A DNA stretch of 64,000 nt from Saccharomyces uvarum (Eukaryota; Ascomycota; Saccharomycetes; Saccharomycetales; Saccharomycetaceae), in NCBI GenBank assembly GCA_947243795.1, contig OX365942.1, positions 496,001 through 560,000 of the forward strand, in the 5' to 3' direction. Positions 52,950 through 61,332 of this stretch are shown here, one piece after another. The first letter of the stretch is position 1. Every line of letters starts with the position of its first letter. The position numbers and the translations under genes are program-made. The notes below the pieces were generated by a model that had not been told where the DNA came from, ran no database searches, and worked only from the letters and a program-made list of their open reading frames with translations.

Positions 52950-53513
52950 ATGAGTGTCAGTCTTGAGCATACGCTCGGATTTAGAGTAAAAGTAACAAAC
53001 GTGTTGGACGTGGTTACTGAGGGAAGATTGTATTCGTTCAATTCATCAAACAACACCCTCACTATACAAACAACGAAAAAGAACCAATCTCCCCAAAGTT
53101 TCAAAGTGATCAAGTGTACATTCATTAAACATTTGGAAGTCATTGGTGACAAGCCTTCATTTAATTCATTCAAGAAGCAACAAATAAAACCCTCATACGT
53201 GAATGTAGAAAGAGTTGAGAGACTTCTAAAGGATAAAATAATAGCATCCAAAAAGAGTGAGCTTTTGAGAGGTAAAGGCGTGAGTGTGGAAGGTCAATTT
53301 ATTTTTGATCAAGTTTTTAAGACTATAGGTGACACTAAGTGGGTCGGCAAGGATATCGTTATCCTTGATGACGTTAAGGTGCAACCACCATATACAGTCG
53401 AAGACATCAAAGTATTACACGAGGGCAGTAACCAATCCATTACATTGATTCAGAGAATTGTAGAAAGAAGTTGGGAGCAATTGGAACAAGACGATGGTAG
53501 AAAAGGTGGATAG
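52950..53513 (+). CDS. LSM12: LSM12, LSm-domain protein
   Basis: RNA-linked protein that associates with Pbp1 and Pbp4 and with ribosomes. The product is 187 residues, equal to S. cerevisiae, starting MSVSLEHTLGFRVKV; the frame opens 5 codons earlier only from a non-ATG codon. An LSm-like domain covers about 1-65 (VTEGRLYSFNSSNNTLTIQT), and an anticodon-binding-like AD domain about 80-180. No signal or membrane segment. Confidence 0.95.
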   Translation: MSVSLEHTLGFRVKVTNVLDVVTEGRLYSFNSSNNTLTIQTTKKNQSPQSFKVIKCTFIKHLEVIGDKPSFNSFKKQQIKPSYVNVERVERLLKDKIIASKKSELLRGKGVSVEGQFIFDQVFKTIGDTKWVGKDIVILDDVKVQPPYTVEDIKVLHEGSNQSITLIQRIVERSWEQLEQDDGRKGG

Positions 53514-53846
53514 AGTACGCAGTTAAGAAAAACGAAAAAGTATGAACGTTATGTATTTGATAAAATGGTTTTGTACAGTGGACTATCACTTGTATGAAAA
53601 CACCCAGCAAAGAGAATAGGTCTCATGTTTATAGTCTATTAATGTTATATATTGCCCCAAGCTCTCTATTTCAGTTTTTGATGTTTGGGTGCGTAGCTTT
53701 CGATGAAGCGTAATATGATGTAAAGTAATTAAAAAGCTCTGGAGATGACTAACGAATAAAAGTTTGTATTTCAAGAACTAGGAATACACGATACGCTGTT
53801 ATTGGGTTAGCAATTCCGCACATTTTCTCACAACAGCTAAAGAACC
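53514..53846. other. LSM12-CIA2 intergenic region
   Basis: A 333-bp gap between tandem genes. AT-rich, with no clear factor site, repeat, RNA gene or ATG-started frame that I can support. Confidence 0.6.
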
Positions 53847-54539
53847 ATGTCTGAATTTTTGAACGAAAATCCTGACATACTAGAGGAGAACCAACTTCCT
53901 ACCAGAAAAGAAGATAGAGCCAAGGACCTTTTGCTAGGCGGTTTCAGCAATGAGACTACTTTAGAAAGGAGGAGGCTCCTGTTGAAGATAGACCATTCTC
54001 CCAGGTCGCAAGTGTTGCAAGATATAGAGCTATTAGACAAACTACTTTCGATTCGAACTCCACCCGAATTGACTTCCGATGAAGATAGTTTGCAAGAAAG
54101 CGAGGAAGAATCCATAGCAAGTCAAAACAACGAAGAAGAAGAGCTAGATCTCATTGATGCTCAAGAAATATATGATTTGATTGCGCATATTTCTGATCCT
54201 GAACACCCACTGAGCCTCGGGCAGCTCTCTATTGTAAATATAGAAGACATCGAAGTTCATGATTCAGGCAAGCAGAACGAGATGGCAGAAGTCCTGATTA
54301 GAATAACTCCAACTATTACACACTGTTCTCTAGCGACTTTGATTGGTTTAGGGATACGGGTCAGGTTGGAAAGATCTCTTCCTCCTAGATTCAGAATCAC
54401 GATTTTGTTGAAGAAAGGTACTCATGACAGTGAGAATCAAGTAAATAAGCAGTTAAATGATAAAGAGCGTGTAGCAGCTGCATGTGAGAATGACCAGTTA
54501 TTGGGTGTGGTCTCTAAGATGCTAGTAACTTGCAAATAA
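53847..54539 (+). CDS. CIA2: CIA2, cytosolic iron-sulfur targeting protein
   Basis: MIP18/DUF59 subunit of the CIA targeting complex, with Cia1 and Met18, which inserts Fe-S clusters into nuclear and cytosolic proteins; essential. The product is 230 residues (231 in S. cerevisiae). The first 100 residues are acidic and disordered. The MIP18 domain follows (DAQEIYDLIAHISDPEHP onward), with the reactive cysteine C160 in THCSLATLIGLGIRV. Confidence 0.95.
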   Translation: MSEFLNENPDILEENQLPTRKEDRAKDLLLGGFSNETTLERRRLLLKIDHSPRSQVLQDIELLDKLLSIRTPPELTSDEDSLQESEEESIASQNNEEEELDLIDAQEIYDLIAHISDPEHPLSLGQLSIVNIEDIEVHDSGKQNEMAEVLIRITPTITHCSLATLIGLGIRVRLERSLPPRFRITILLKKGTHDSENQVNKQLNDKERVAAACENDQLLGVVSKMLVTCK

Positions 54540-55042
54540 ACGAAGGCTTTTTTTATGTCCCCTTCCCTTATTCAAGGATTTGTGGCTTATATGTGGTTTC
54601 AGCTTGGGTGCGTTTTCACCTTGGACCCTTTTTAGGTTTGTATATGTTTGTATATGTTATATATTATTTTCTCTAATCAAATACATAAGAAACATTTTTT
54701 TTTACGAAAGTTGGCTTTTTTTCCATCTCCTTAATCTATTTATGTTGGCTGTATATATATCTTTTGTTGCATTCTTTCAGCGGAGAACTCACCTTTGGAA
54801 CTCTAATCTTCCATATAAGACATTAGTGCTCTCCGTTTTACGGCTGCTTCTGATCACAGTATGTTGTAGTGCTGTCCTTCTTATAAGTGTGCTTACTTTT
54901 CATGAATTTCACAGGCCATTGCATTACGCGAGAAGGATTAAGCATACGCATATTTGTCGAGAAAATGCTGCGTATTTAAGAACATAAGGTGGGAGCAATC
55001 GTAAACGAAAGTACTGAAAAGAACACAAACTCGGTGTAGAAA
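54540..55042. other. CIA2-EPT1 intergenic region
   Basis: A 503-bp gap. It has two exact copies of GTTTGTATAT at 54636-54655 (TATATG-type 3'-end elements for CIA2), a T-run near 54694, and a UASINO-like site. A hydrophobic open frame of 135 codons crosses it, but it lacks an ATG near its start and is not annotated. Confidence 0.6.
54906..54915 (-). promoter_or_regulatory. UASINO-like site (Ino2/Ino4) upstream of EPT1
   Basis: The minus strand reads CCTGTGAAAT, nine of ten bases of the inositol-sensitive element CATGTGAAAT. It is about 130 bp upstream of the EPT1 ATG. Phospholipid genes including EPT1 are repressed by inositol and choline through this element. The mismatch falls in the E-box half, so binding is uncertain. 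Confidence 0.4.
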
Positions 55043-56312
55043 ATGGGGTTTTTTGTTCCTGATTCATCTATTGAAAATCTAAAGTCATACAAGTATGTAA
55101 ATATACTGTTGGTTACTCTAAATTGGGGGAAGCGAAATCTCTAAGTATACTAACCTTCAACAATTTTTTATTTTCTTTCATAACAGGTACCAAAGTGAAG
55201 ATCGTTCGCTGGTCTCAAAATACTTCTTAAAACCATTTTGGCAAAAATTCTGTACCATCTTCCCCACGTGGATGGCACCTAATGTCGTTACATTAACTGG
55301 GTTCGCTTTTATTCTTATTAATGTGCTGACCGTATTCTATTATGATCCAAATCTGAACGCTGACTCGCCTCGCTGGACATGTTTTTCGTATGCCCTGGGA
55401 GTTTTCCTATATCAAACATTTGACGGTTGTGATGGTGTCCACGCTCGTCGTATAAATCAATCAGGACCATTGGGAGAATTGTTTGATCATAGTATTGATG
55501 CTATAAACTCTACTCTGTCAATTTTTATCTTTGCTTCGGTAACTGGAATGGGGTTTTCCTATAGGCTGATGTTGTCCCAGTTTGCGATGCTGACAAATTT
55601 CTACCTGAGCACTTGGGAAGAATACCACACACACACATTATACTTGAGTGAGTTTTCTGGGCCCGTGGAGGGCATTCTGATCGTTTGTATTGTGTTTGTA
55701 TTGACTGGCATATACGGAAAGCAGGCGATTTGGCATACTTATTTGTTCACGATTACGATTGGCGATAAGGTCATTGATGTGGACACTTTGGATGTTGTGT
55801 TCTCCTTATCTGTCTTCGGTTTGGTATTGAATGCTTTATCTGCAAAAAGAAACGTGGATAAATACTATAGAAATAGTACTTCTTCGACTAACAATGTTAC
55901 ACAAATCGAGCAAGGAAGTGCTATAAAAGGACTTTTCCCATTTTTTGCCTATTTTGCAAGCATTGCTTTACTAGTGTGGATGCAGCCACGTTTTATTACA
56001 CTTGCTTTTATCCTATCCATCGGCTTCACAGGAGCATTCACTGTAGGAAGAATCATTGTCTGTCATTTAACTAAGCAGGATTTCCCTATGTTCAATTCAC
56101 CAATGCTAATTCCCTTGTGCCAGTTAATTCTGTACAAGATATGCCAGGTTGCTTGGGGAATTGAACTTGACAGAATTGTCTATGCCTTATCTTGGCTTGG
56201 GTTTGGTCTTTCATTGGGTGTCCATATCATGTTTATGAATGAAGTCATTCATGAATTTTCTAAATACCTGGATGTTTACGCTTTGTCCATCAAGCACTCC
56301 AAGCTAACATAA
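55043..56312 (+). CDS. EPT1: EPT1, ethanolamine phosphotransferase (two exons)
   Basis: Transfers phosphoethanolamine or phosphocholine from the CDP form to diacylglycerol, the last step of the Kennedy pathway; paralogue of CPT1; ER/Golgi membrane. Exons 55043-55092 and 55187-56312 join through AA|G to give 391 residues, equal to S. cerevisiae (LKSYK-YQSEDR). The CDP-alcohol phosphotransferase signature DG(x2)AR(x8)G(x3)D(x3)D is complete at the DGVHARRINQSGPLG segment near residues 103-124. Several hydrophobic spans follow. The C-terminus is basic (KHSKLT). Confidence 0.97.
55093..55186 (+). other. EPT1: spliceosomal intron of EPT1
   Basis: A 94-base intron with GTATGT at its 5' end, exact TACTAAC at 55148-55154, and a T-rich stretch before the AACAG acceptor. 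Removal restores the frame and gives the expected N-terminus. Confidence 0.97.
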
Positions 56313-56508
56313 AACCGGACTTTGTTCACATATTTTCTGTTCGTTTGTCTTCCCTTTATTTAAACAAAACCAAATTCTCTATTGCTCTGCGGGACAACCG
56401 GTCTCTAGTCTGTGTAATAGATAATATTATATTATAGAATGATAGAAACTTTCGATATACATAGTGCTTTTATCGCTGTCGAGATAAACCTGGCCTCACC
56501 TTATCACC

Positions 56509-56518
56509 TCCGCGGCTA
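56509..56518 (-). promoter_or_regulatory. URS1-like site (Ume6), distal
   Basis: TCCGCGGCTA differs by one base from TCGGCGGCTA, the URS1 consensus read on this strand. It is about 290 bp upstream of the NDT80 ATG. Confidence 0.5.
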
Positions 56519-56582
56519 TTTGACGTTTTTTGTTCAAGCGCGGCTTGGACGGCAAAGTGTCAGAAATTCGCCCAGGCTGTAC

Positions 56583-56591
56583 GACACAAAA
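56583..56591 (+). promoter_or_regulatory. middle sporulation element, distal
   Basis: GACACAAAA matches the MSE consensus GNCRCAAAW exactly. It is bound by Sum1 in vegetative cells and by Ndt80 in meiosis. About 215 bp upstream of the NDT80 ATG. Confidence 0.65.
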
Positions 56592-56640
56592 GGGCAAAAA
56601 GAGATCTCAAAAGCCCTCTCGAAGAAAGTCTTTTGCTGAA

Positions 56641-56647
56641 CCGCCGA
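56641..56647 (+). promoter_or_regulatory. URS1-like site (Ume6), proximal
   Basis: AACCGCCGA contains the CCGCCGA core of URS1 (TAGCCGCCGA), lacking the G before it. About 160 bp upstream of the NDT80 ATG. Confidence 0.5.
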
Positions 56648-56718
56648 GCTCTCTGTAAACTCTATTGGACAATCATCTTTTGTGTTGAAGAGGTAACCTC
56701 CATTACAGTTGTCCCCCA

Positions 56719-56727
56719 TTTTGTGTC
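56719..56727 (-). promoter_or_regulatory. middle sporulation element, proximal
   Basis: The minus strand reads GACACAAAA, an exact MSE in the opposite orientation to the distal one and about 80 bp upstream of the NDT80 ATG. Confidence 0.65.
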
Positions 56728-56804
56728 ATCTACTAAAGTAGAAATTAAAAGTTTAATAAACATTCAATAAAGAGGGAAAACGGTAATATAAAAAAGCACT
56801 TAAA

Positions 56805-58691
56805 ATGAATGAAATAGAAAATGCAGACCCAATCTTGGAGGATGAGCTCGTGTCTAAATATGAAAAAGAATTGAGTACAGAACAAGAGGAAGACGGGCCT
56901 ATGATCCTCACGCAGTTGAATGAAGACGGTACCACTTCAAATTATTTTGATAAAAGGAAACTTAAGATTGCCCCCAGATCAACGTTACAGTTCAAAGTGG
57001 GTCCTCCATTTGAATTGGTCAGGGACTATTGTTCAGTGGTGGACTCTCAGACTGGAAAGGAATTGCAGTTGCGGATTATTCCAAGAATTGACAGAGGGTT
57101 CGATCATATTGATGAAGAATGGGTAGGTTATAAACGAAATTACTTTACCTTAGTATCCACATTTGAAACAATTAATTGTGACTCAGATTCATTTTTAAAG
57201 GGTGTTTTTGACCTGCAGTTTGAAGATTCTTCGTTAGACGACAAATTAAGAGTGCAGTATTTTGCTATCAAGATAAGAGCTAAGAATGACGATGACGAAA
57301 CAGAAATTAATCTTGTTCAACACACAGCTAAACGTGATAAAGGGCCTCAATTTTGTCCCTCTGTATGTCCCTTAATTCCTTCCCCTTTACCAAAACATCA
57401 AATTATTAGAGAAGCATCGAATGTTCGAAATATTGCTAAAATGAAGAAATACGATTCCACTTTTTATTTGCATAGAGATCAGGTTAATTATGAAGAATAC
57501 GGAGTGGATTCTTTATTGTTCTCCTACCCAGAAAATTCTATTCAAAAGGTTGCCCGTTATGAAAGAGTTCAATTTGCTTCTTCAATTAGTGTGAAGAAAC
57601 CATCGCAACAAAATAAGCATTTTAGCTTGCATGTAATATTAGGTGCAGTTGTAGATCCAGACAGCTTGCATAATGTTAAACCTGGAATTCCTTACGATGA
57701 ATTGGCCTTGAAAAATGGATCAAAAGGAGTATTTGTATATCTGCAAGAAATGAAAACGCCCCCTCTTATTATTAGAGGAAGATCTCCGTCTAATTATGCG
57801 TCATCTCAACGAATAACCGTAAGAACCCCCTCGAGTGTTAATTCTTCTCAAAACAACACTAAAAAAAGAATGGCCTCAACAACACCACAGCCATTGAAAG
57901 AAAGCTGCTTAAATGCAAGACCTGCAAAGAGGCGATCCAAAGTAACTGTAGATGTATTGAACTCTGGTATACCTAGCTCGCCAATTAAATCGAGGCAATC
58001 AACTCCAGAAGAAGGTTCAAAGGAAAACGAGGATCCGTTTATTAGGCCAAGAAGAAGGGTAGAAACTCTTGAGCATATCGAGAATAAATTGGGTGGCTTG
58101 AAAACTCAATATCCAGATTCCTCTTTGAAATATCCGAGCTCCTCCTCAAGGGATATAGAAGAAGTTCTAGAAAATGAAGATTTGGCATATTCGAGCAGTA
58201 TTTCTGTTAATATGAAGCAAATTGAACTAAAACCAGCATACACCTTTGAACATGAAAACGTTTTTAAAGTCGGTTCGCTAGCATTCAAAAAGATCAGTCA
58301 ACTACCGCATGAAAAATACGATATCACAAAAGAGAAAAAATGTATCGAGCAGAATTATTCAAGAATTGAGGTCTATTCACGATCTGAATGCAAAACTAGC
58401 TCTGGGAACGAACTTTCTCTTCCAAATATCTCGTTTTCAATACTACCTAACTCAGCAGAAAATTTCCACTTAGAAACTGCACTTCTTCCAGCAATGGAAG
58501 AGGATGTACCAAGAACATTTTCAAGAATACTTGAAACAGGTTCGTTTCAAAATTATTATCAAAGAATGGAAGCAGAAAACGTGGATCGACTATGTTCTAA
58601 AGGTGTCAAATTAGTAGCAAGTGGTACTCTACCATCGCGTATATTCACTAGCGAAGAATCGTTCGAAGAAGATAGTTTTTATAAGCATTAA
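56805..58691 (+). CDS. NDT80: NDT80, meiosis-specific transcription activator
   Basis: Ig-fold transcription factor that binds MSEs and turns on the middle meiotic genes for exit from pachytene and spore formation. The product is 628 residues (627 in S. cerevisiae). The DNA-binding domain covers about 55-340: RKLKIAPRSTLQFKVGPPFE, RDKGPQFCPSVCPL and the MSE-contacting PPLIIRGRSPSNYAS loop. The middle is Ser/Pro-rich with basic KRRSK and RPRRR clusters. The C-terminal part is the activation domain. Its promoter carries its own binding sites. Confidence 0.97.
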   Translation: MNEIENADPILEDELVSKYEKELSTEQEEDGPMILTQLNEDGTTSNYFDKRKLKIAPRSTLQFKVGPPFELVRDYCSVVDSQTGKELQLRIIPRIDRGFDHIDEEWVGYKRNYFTLVSTFETINCDSDSFLKGVFDLQFEDSSLDDKLRVQYFAIKIRAKNDDDETEINLVQHTAKRDKGPQFCPSVCPLIPSPLPKHQIIREASNVRNIAKMKKYDSTFYLHRDQVNYEEYGVDSLLFSYPENSIQKVARYERVQFASSISVKKPSQQNKHFSLHVILGAVVDPDSLHNVKPGIPYDELALKNGSKGVFVYLQEMKTPPLIIRGRSPSNYASSQRITVRTPSSVNSSQNNTKKRMASTTPQPLKESCLNARPAKRRSKVTVDVLNSGIPSSPIKSRQSTPEEGSKENEDPFIRPRRRVETLEHIENKLGGLKTQYPDSSLKYPSSSSRDIEEVLENEDLAYSSSISVNMKQIELKPAYTFEHENVFKVGSLAFKKISQLPHEKYDITKEKKCIEQNYSRIEVYSRSECKTSSGNELSLPNISFSILPNSAENFHLETALLPAMEEDVPRTFSRILETGSFQNYYQRMEAENVDRLCSKGVKLVASGTLPSRIFTSEESFEEDSFYKH

Positions 58692-58777
58692 GTAAAAAAA
58701 ATGATTCGAATCTTGTCATAATGTAAATCTCACTACCAATTTTTCAGAAGGAAATTTTTTATTTTTTTAAATAATAT

Positions 58778-58783
58778 AAAAAA
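58778..58783 (-). terminator. Pol III terminator of tRNA-Phe
   Basis: Read on the minus strand, six T residues follow the tRNA 3' end after a short spacer, an RNA polymerase III stop. Confidence 0.8.
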
Positions 58784-58787
58784 TAAT

Positions 58788-58879
58788 TGCGAATTCTGTG
58801 GATCGAACACAGGACCTCCAGATTACTTGACCGAAGTTTATTCTTCAGTCTGGCGCTCTCCCAACTGAGCTAAATCCGC
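58788..58879 (-). tRNA. tF(GAA): tRNA-Phe (GAA) with 19-nt intron
   Basis: The minus strand starts GCGGATTTAGCTCAGTTGGG and ends CCACAGAATTCGCA, with all four arms formed. The anticodon loop CTGAAGA gives anticodon GAA. A 19-nt intron follows the base after the anticodon, the standard place, and removing it leaves 73 nt. Both internal promoter boxes are intact: the A box TAGCTCAGTTGG and the B box GTTCGATCC. S. cerevisiae has a phenylalanine tRNA at this locus. Confidence 0.97.
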
Positions 58880-59072
58880 TAATATTTTATAAAAGTCTGT
58901 CAGAGTATTAATTGCTAAGTCTTTTCAAATTATTTGACTACGACCTGTTAAACTCAGCAAATAAGTAGTTTTTTTCAAATTCAGTTTTATTGATCAGGAC
59001 CGTACCAGAGCACGTTAAGTTTCATTTGTTGGAACAAGTGATTTCGACGTACAGTCGTGTATGATTCAAAAT

Positions 59073-59405
59073 TGTTGTAATATAAATCAACTATCATCTA
59101 CTAACTAGTATTTACGTTACTAGTATATTATCATATACGGTGTTAGAAGATGACGCAAATGATGAGAAATAGTCATCGAAATTAGTGGAAGCTGAAACGC
59201 AAGGATTAATAATGTAGTAGGATCAATGAATGATAACATATAAAACGATGATAATAATATCTATAGAATTGTGTAGAATTGCAGATTCCCTTTTATGGAT
59301 TCCTAAATCACCGAGGAGAACTTCTAGTATATCTACATACCTAATATTATTGCCTTATTAAAAAATGGAATTCCAACAATTACATCAAAATCCACACTTA
59401 TCTCA
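59073..59405 (+). mobile_element. solo delta LTR (Ty1/Ty2 family)
   Basis: A 333-bp stretch from TGTTG to TCTCA reads as a delta long terminal repeat, including the characteristic CAACTATCATCTACTAACTA and the GAATTGTGTAGAATTGCAGA segment. No internal gag or pol region is attached on either side, so it is a solo LTR left by recombination. The 5-bp flanks (AAAAT and ACTAT) are not a matching duplication. It starts about 194 bp upstream of the tRNA-Phe 5' end, the usual Ty1 target window. By eye it is close to canonical delta sequence, so it is not ancient. Confidence 0.92.
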
Positions 59406-59765
59406 ACTATGAATTAACATATAAGGAAGTGAGTAATACCTTATACCTTATAATTCAATTCCGAACAATGTTGTACCATTGGGTTTCGTATAACCAGCCC
59501 GTGTGTGTTTTTTATATATTATTAAAATGAAATGCTTCTTTTTAATAATTATTACTCACTACACCGCTAGTTATCTACACTAGTAAAAGATGGACGATGG
59601 TCGAATCTAATTTTAGCAATAGTACGATGGGAAAAGAAGAAATTAATGGAAAGTTTATGAGCTTGACAAAGACTTTTTGATTTTAAAATTCTTAAAACTA
59701 TTTATTTTTTTTGGATTTTATATATTTAAATTTAAATATCTTTTTTGTTGGGTTTCAGAAAAAAA
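59406..59765. other. AT-rich gap between the delta LTR and ANS1
   Basis: About 360 bp, very AT-rich, lying downstream of the ANS1 stop. I see no further recognisable LTR, tRNA or gene. T- and A-rich runs near 59700-59750 probably include the ANS1 3'-end signals. Confidence 0.6.
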
Positions 59766-60557
59766 TCATAAAAATAATAAAGCTGCCAATCCAATTACAC
59801 AACCCATATTCTTAGATTCCATCTTCATACCAGCACCTTCATAAGAAGAAATGTAAGTAGTATTGTTTGGAATAGTAGCAGTAGCAGTTGAAATGGAAGT
59901 GGCTTGGACCTGGCCATCACTAATCTGAGAAACGGCAGCATCTTGCTTTCTAACAGGATGATGGTCAGAAACTGCAGTGCTATTGGAGCGATACAATGAG
60001 CCGTTCCATCCACCAACATCATAGACAGCCGCCCTGACTATGTTCTTTTGTTGCGGGATAAGTTGCGTTAGGGTAGGTTCACCAATAGTGACAGCGTCTA
60101 ATGTAACAGGTACACCTGAACTTTCACTTGTAGGTAAATTGATGGTAACCAATGTGCCGTCTACATTGATAGTCCACTTTTCTAGACCTTTAAAAGTCAA
60201 AACACTGTTTGCGACATCGAATCCGGTTAGAGAGGATGCGTTGCTTTGATATGTGGCTGAATCCAGAGTGCTGTTATCGTTGCTGACTAAACTTTTTTCG
60301 GAGGTTATAGAGAAAGTTGTTGGTTTGTTGTCTGTGTTAGTTACATCAGCAACTAGTGATCCATCTGGTTGGATTTCCAGGGGCAAAGGCCAGCTGGCGG
60401 CGAATATTTTATCTGAGACATTAAACTTCCCCTTTAGGTCTGAAAGTGTGTTGTTCGAAAACTGTAAGTAAAATGAATCTGAAGAGTTATTTATTTGAGC
60501 CTGAGCAACGAAAATATTGGTAGCGGCAAACAAGGCGGAAACGAATGTGTACTTCAT
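59766..60557 (-). CDS. ANS1: ANS1 (YHR126C locus), GPI cell-wall protein with a PIR-type motif
   Basis: Predicted secreted cell-wall protein of unknown function, assigned to ANS1 by position. The product is 263 residues from MKYTFVSALF; an upstream extension lacks an ATG. Signal peptide about 1-20, cut after VAQA. The body has many N-glycosylation sequons (NNSS, NNT, NVS, NDNST, NASS, NGS, NNT). Near residues 212-222 lies SQISDGQVQAT, a match to the PIR repeat core whose glutamine is linked to beta-1,3-glucan. The C-terminus has a small-residue and polar spacer (EGAGMKMESKN) then the hydrophobic MGCVIGLAALLFL, a GPI signal. The order signal, one PIR motif, GPI recalls Cwp1. I recall about 159 residues in S. 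cerevisiae, so this copy is much longer. Confidence 0.85.
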   Translation of the reverse strand: MKYTFVSALFAATNIFVAQAQINNSSDSFYLQFSNNTLSDLKGKFNVSDKIFAASWPLPLEIQPDGSLVADVTNTDNKPTTFSITSEKSLVSNDNSTLDSATYQSNASSLTGFDVANSVLTFKGLEKWTINVDGTLVTINLPTSESSGVPVTLDAVTIGEPTLTQLIPQQKNIVRAAVYDVGGWNGSLYRSNSTAVSDHHPVRKQDAAVSQISDGQVQATSISTATATIPNNTTYISSYEGAGMKMESKNMGCVIGLAALLFL

Positions 60558-60773
60558 AGTTGAATATATTAATGGTGTCTTTTGTTTTTCTGTCAATTAT
60601 AGGTATATATATACTAAAGAGTAATATAAGTAATATAAGTAAAAGAAGAATTGTACAAAAGATAAAATCCAAGATATAGTATTTCTGGACTTCAAGGTTG
60701 CGTTTATATAGTATTACTCGGTCTTTCAAGTTCGAATGTAACGTAGCTTCTTTTTTGCCAAGAAGTGGAGCTA

Positions 60774-60971
60774 AAAAGAAATGACTCAAAAGAAACCTTT
60801 GACATAAAAAGCAATATTGAAGATCTAGATTTGTCATCTCCACCAGGTACCAATGTTACAGGTGATCTGTGTTATTTTCTTTTTTGAGCTTTTCAGGAGT
60901 AAACGAGCGAAATGCCATAAAAAGAAAGTGCAAAGTGGCATAGCTACAAAAGAAAGAAAAAGAAAAAGAAA
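60774..60971. promoter_or_regulatory. cluster of AAAAGAAA sites (Azf1-type)
   Basis: AAAAGAAA occurs on the plus strand at 60774, 60788, 60920, 60948, 60958 and 60964, and on the minus strand at 60876-60883. This is the A4GA3 site of the zinc-finger factor Azf1. The S. cerevisiae gene at this locus is reported to depend on Azf1. Part of the cluster is a simple A/G repeat. Confidence 0.5.
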
Positions 60972-61180
60972 GAAGCGTTCGAGGCTCCATCAGAAGAAGA
61001 AACGCGAAAAGGAAATGGACTTGAGCAAACCATGATTTATGGTGACGATGACGGCCGTAACATTTATGAACGCCTTACAATTTGTCAAATACACATCGAT
61101 GTTGATGTTGTTTTCAACATTTTCCACTACTATTTCTAATTACTGTCGCTGTAAAGCATAGTAGAGTCTGACAGACGGAC

Positions 61181-61187
61181 CGGGTAA
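61181..61187 (+). promoter_or_regulatory. Reb1 site upstream of YHR127W
   Basis: CGGGTAA, followed by C, is the exact Reb1 core, 146 bp upstream of the YHR127W ATG, the usual place for a nucleosome-free-region organiser. Confidence 0.6.
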
Positions 61188-61332
61188 CGGAGAGCCCTTC
61201 TGAGGTGAAAAAAAAAGGTTCCTGGCTCTACTAGAAAACACGCCAGTGTGAATTTAATCTAAGCTCATAATAGTTAGTTAGTTTATGAAGCGCTAGACCA
61301 ATACTGGTGGTTAGATTTACTGCAATTCAAGA

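Larger units (their letters stand above)
56313..56804. promoter_or_regulatory. NDT80 promoter region
   Basis: A 492-bp gap between tandem EPT1 and NDT80. It holds two URS1-like and two MSE-like elements, listed separately. This is the arrangement known to make NDT80 respond to Ume6/Ime1 early, then to Sum1 repression and Ndt80 autoactivation. No further gene seen. Confidence 0.7.
60558..61332. other. ANS1-YHR127W divergent intergenic region
   Basis: A 775-bp shared promoter. Between 60774 and 60971 it has seven AAAAGAAA sites and an extended A/G tract. Nearer YHR127W there is a Reb1 site. No gene seen; short frames here are low-complexity Lys/Arg translations of the A/G tract. Confidence 0.65.

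Noticed and set aside
54580-54987. 135-codon hydrophobic frame between CIA2 and EPT1
   Set aside because: It starts at TTG and its first ATG is about 50 codons in. Hydrophobic character is expected from T-rich DNA, and it covers the 3'-end signals of CIA2 and the EPT1 promoter.
59406-59765. Possible second LTR (sigma or tau type) next to the delta LTR
   Set aside because: TGTTGTACC near 59468 resembles an LTR start, but the following sequence matches no LTR I know and no TG...CA unit of proper length can be drawn.
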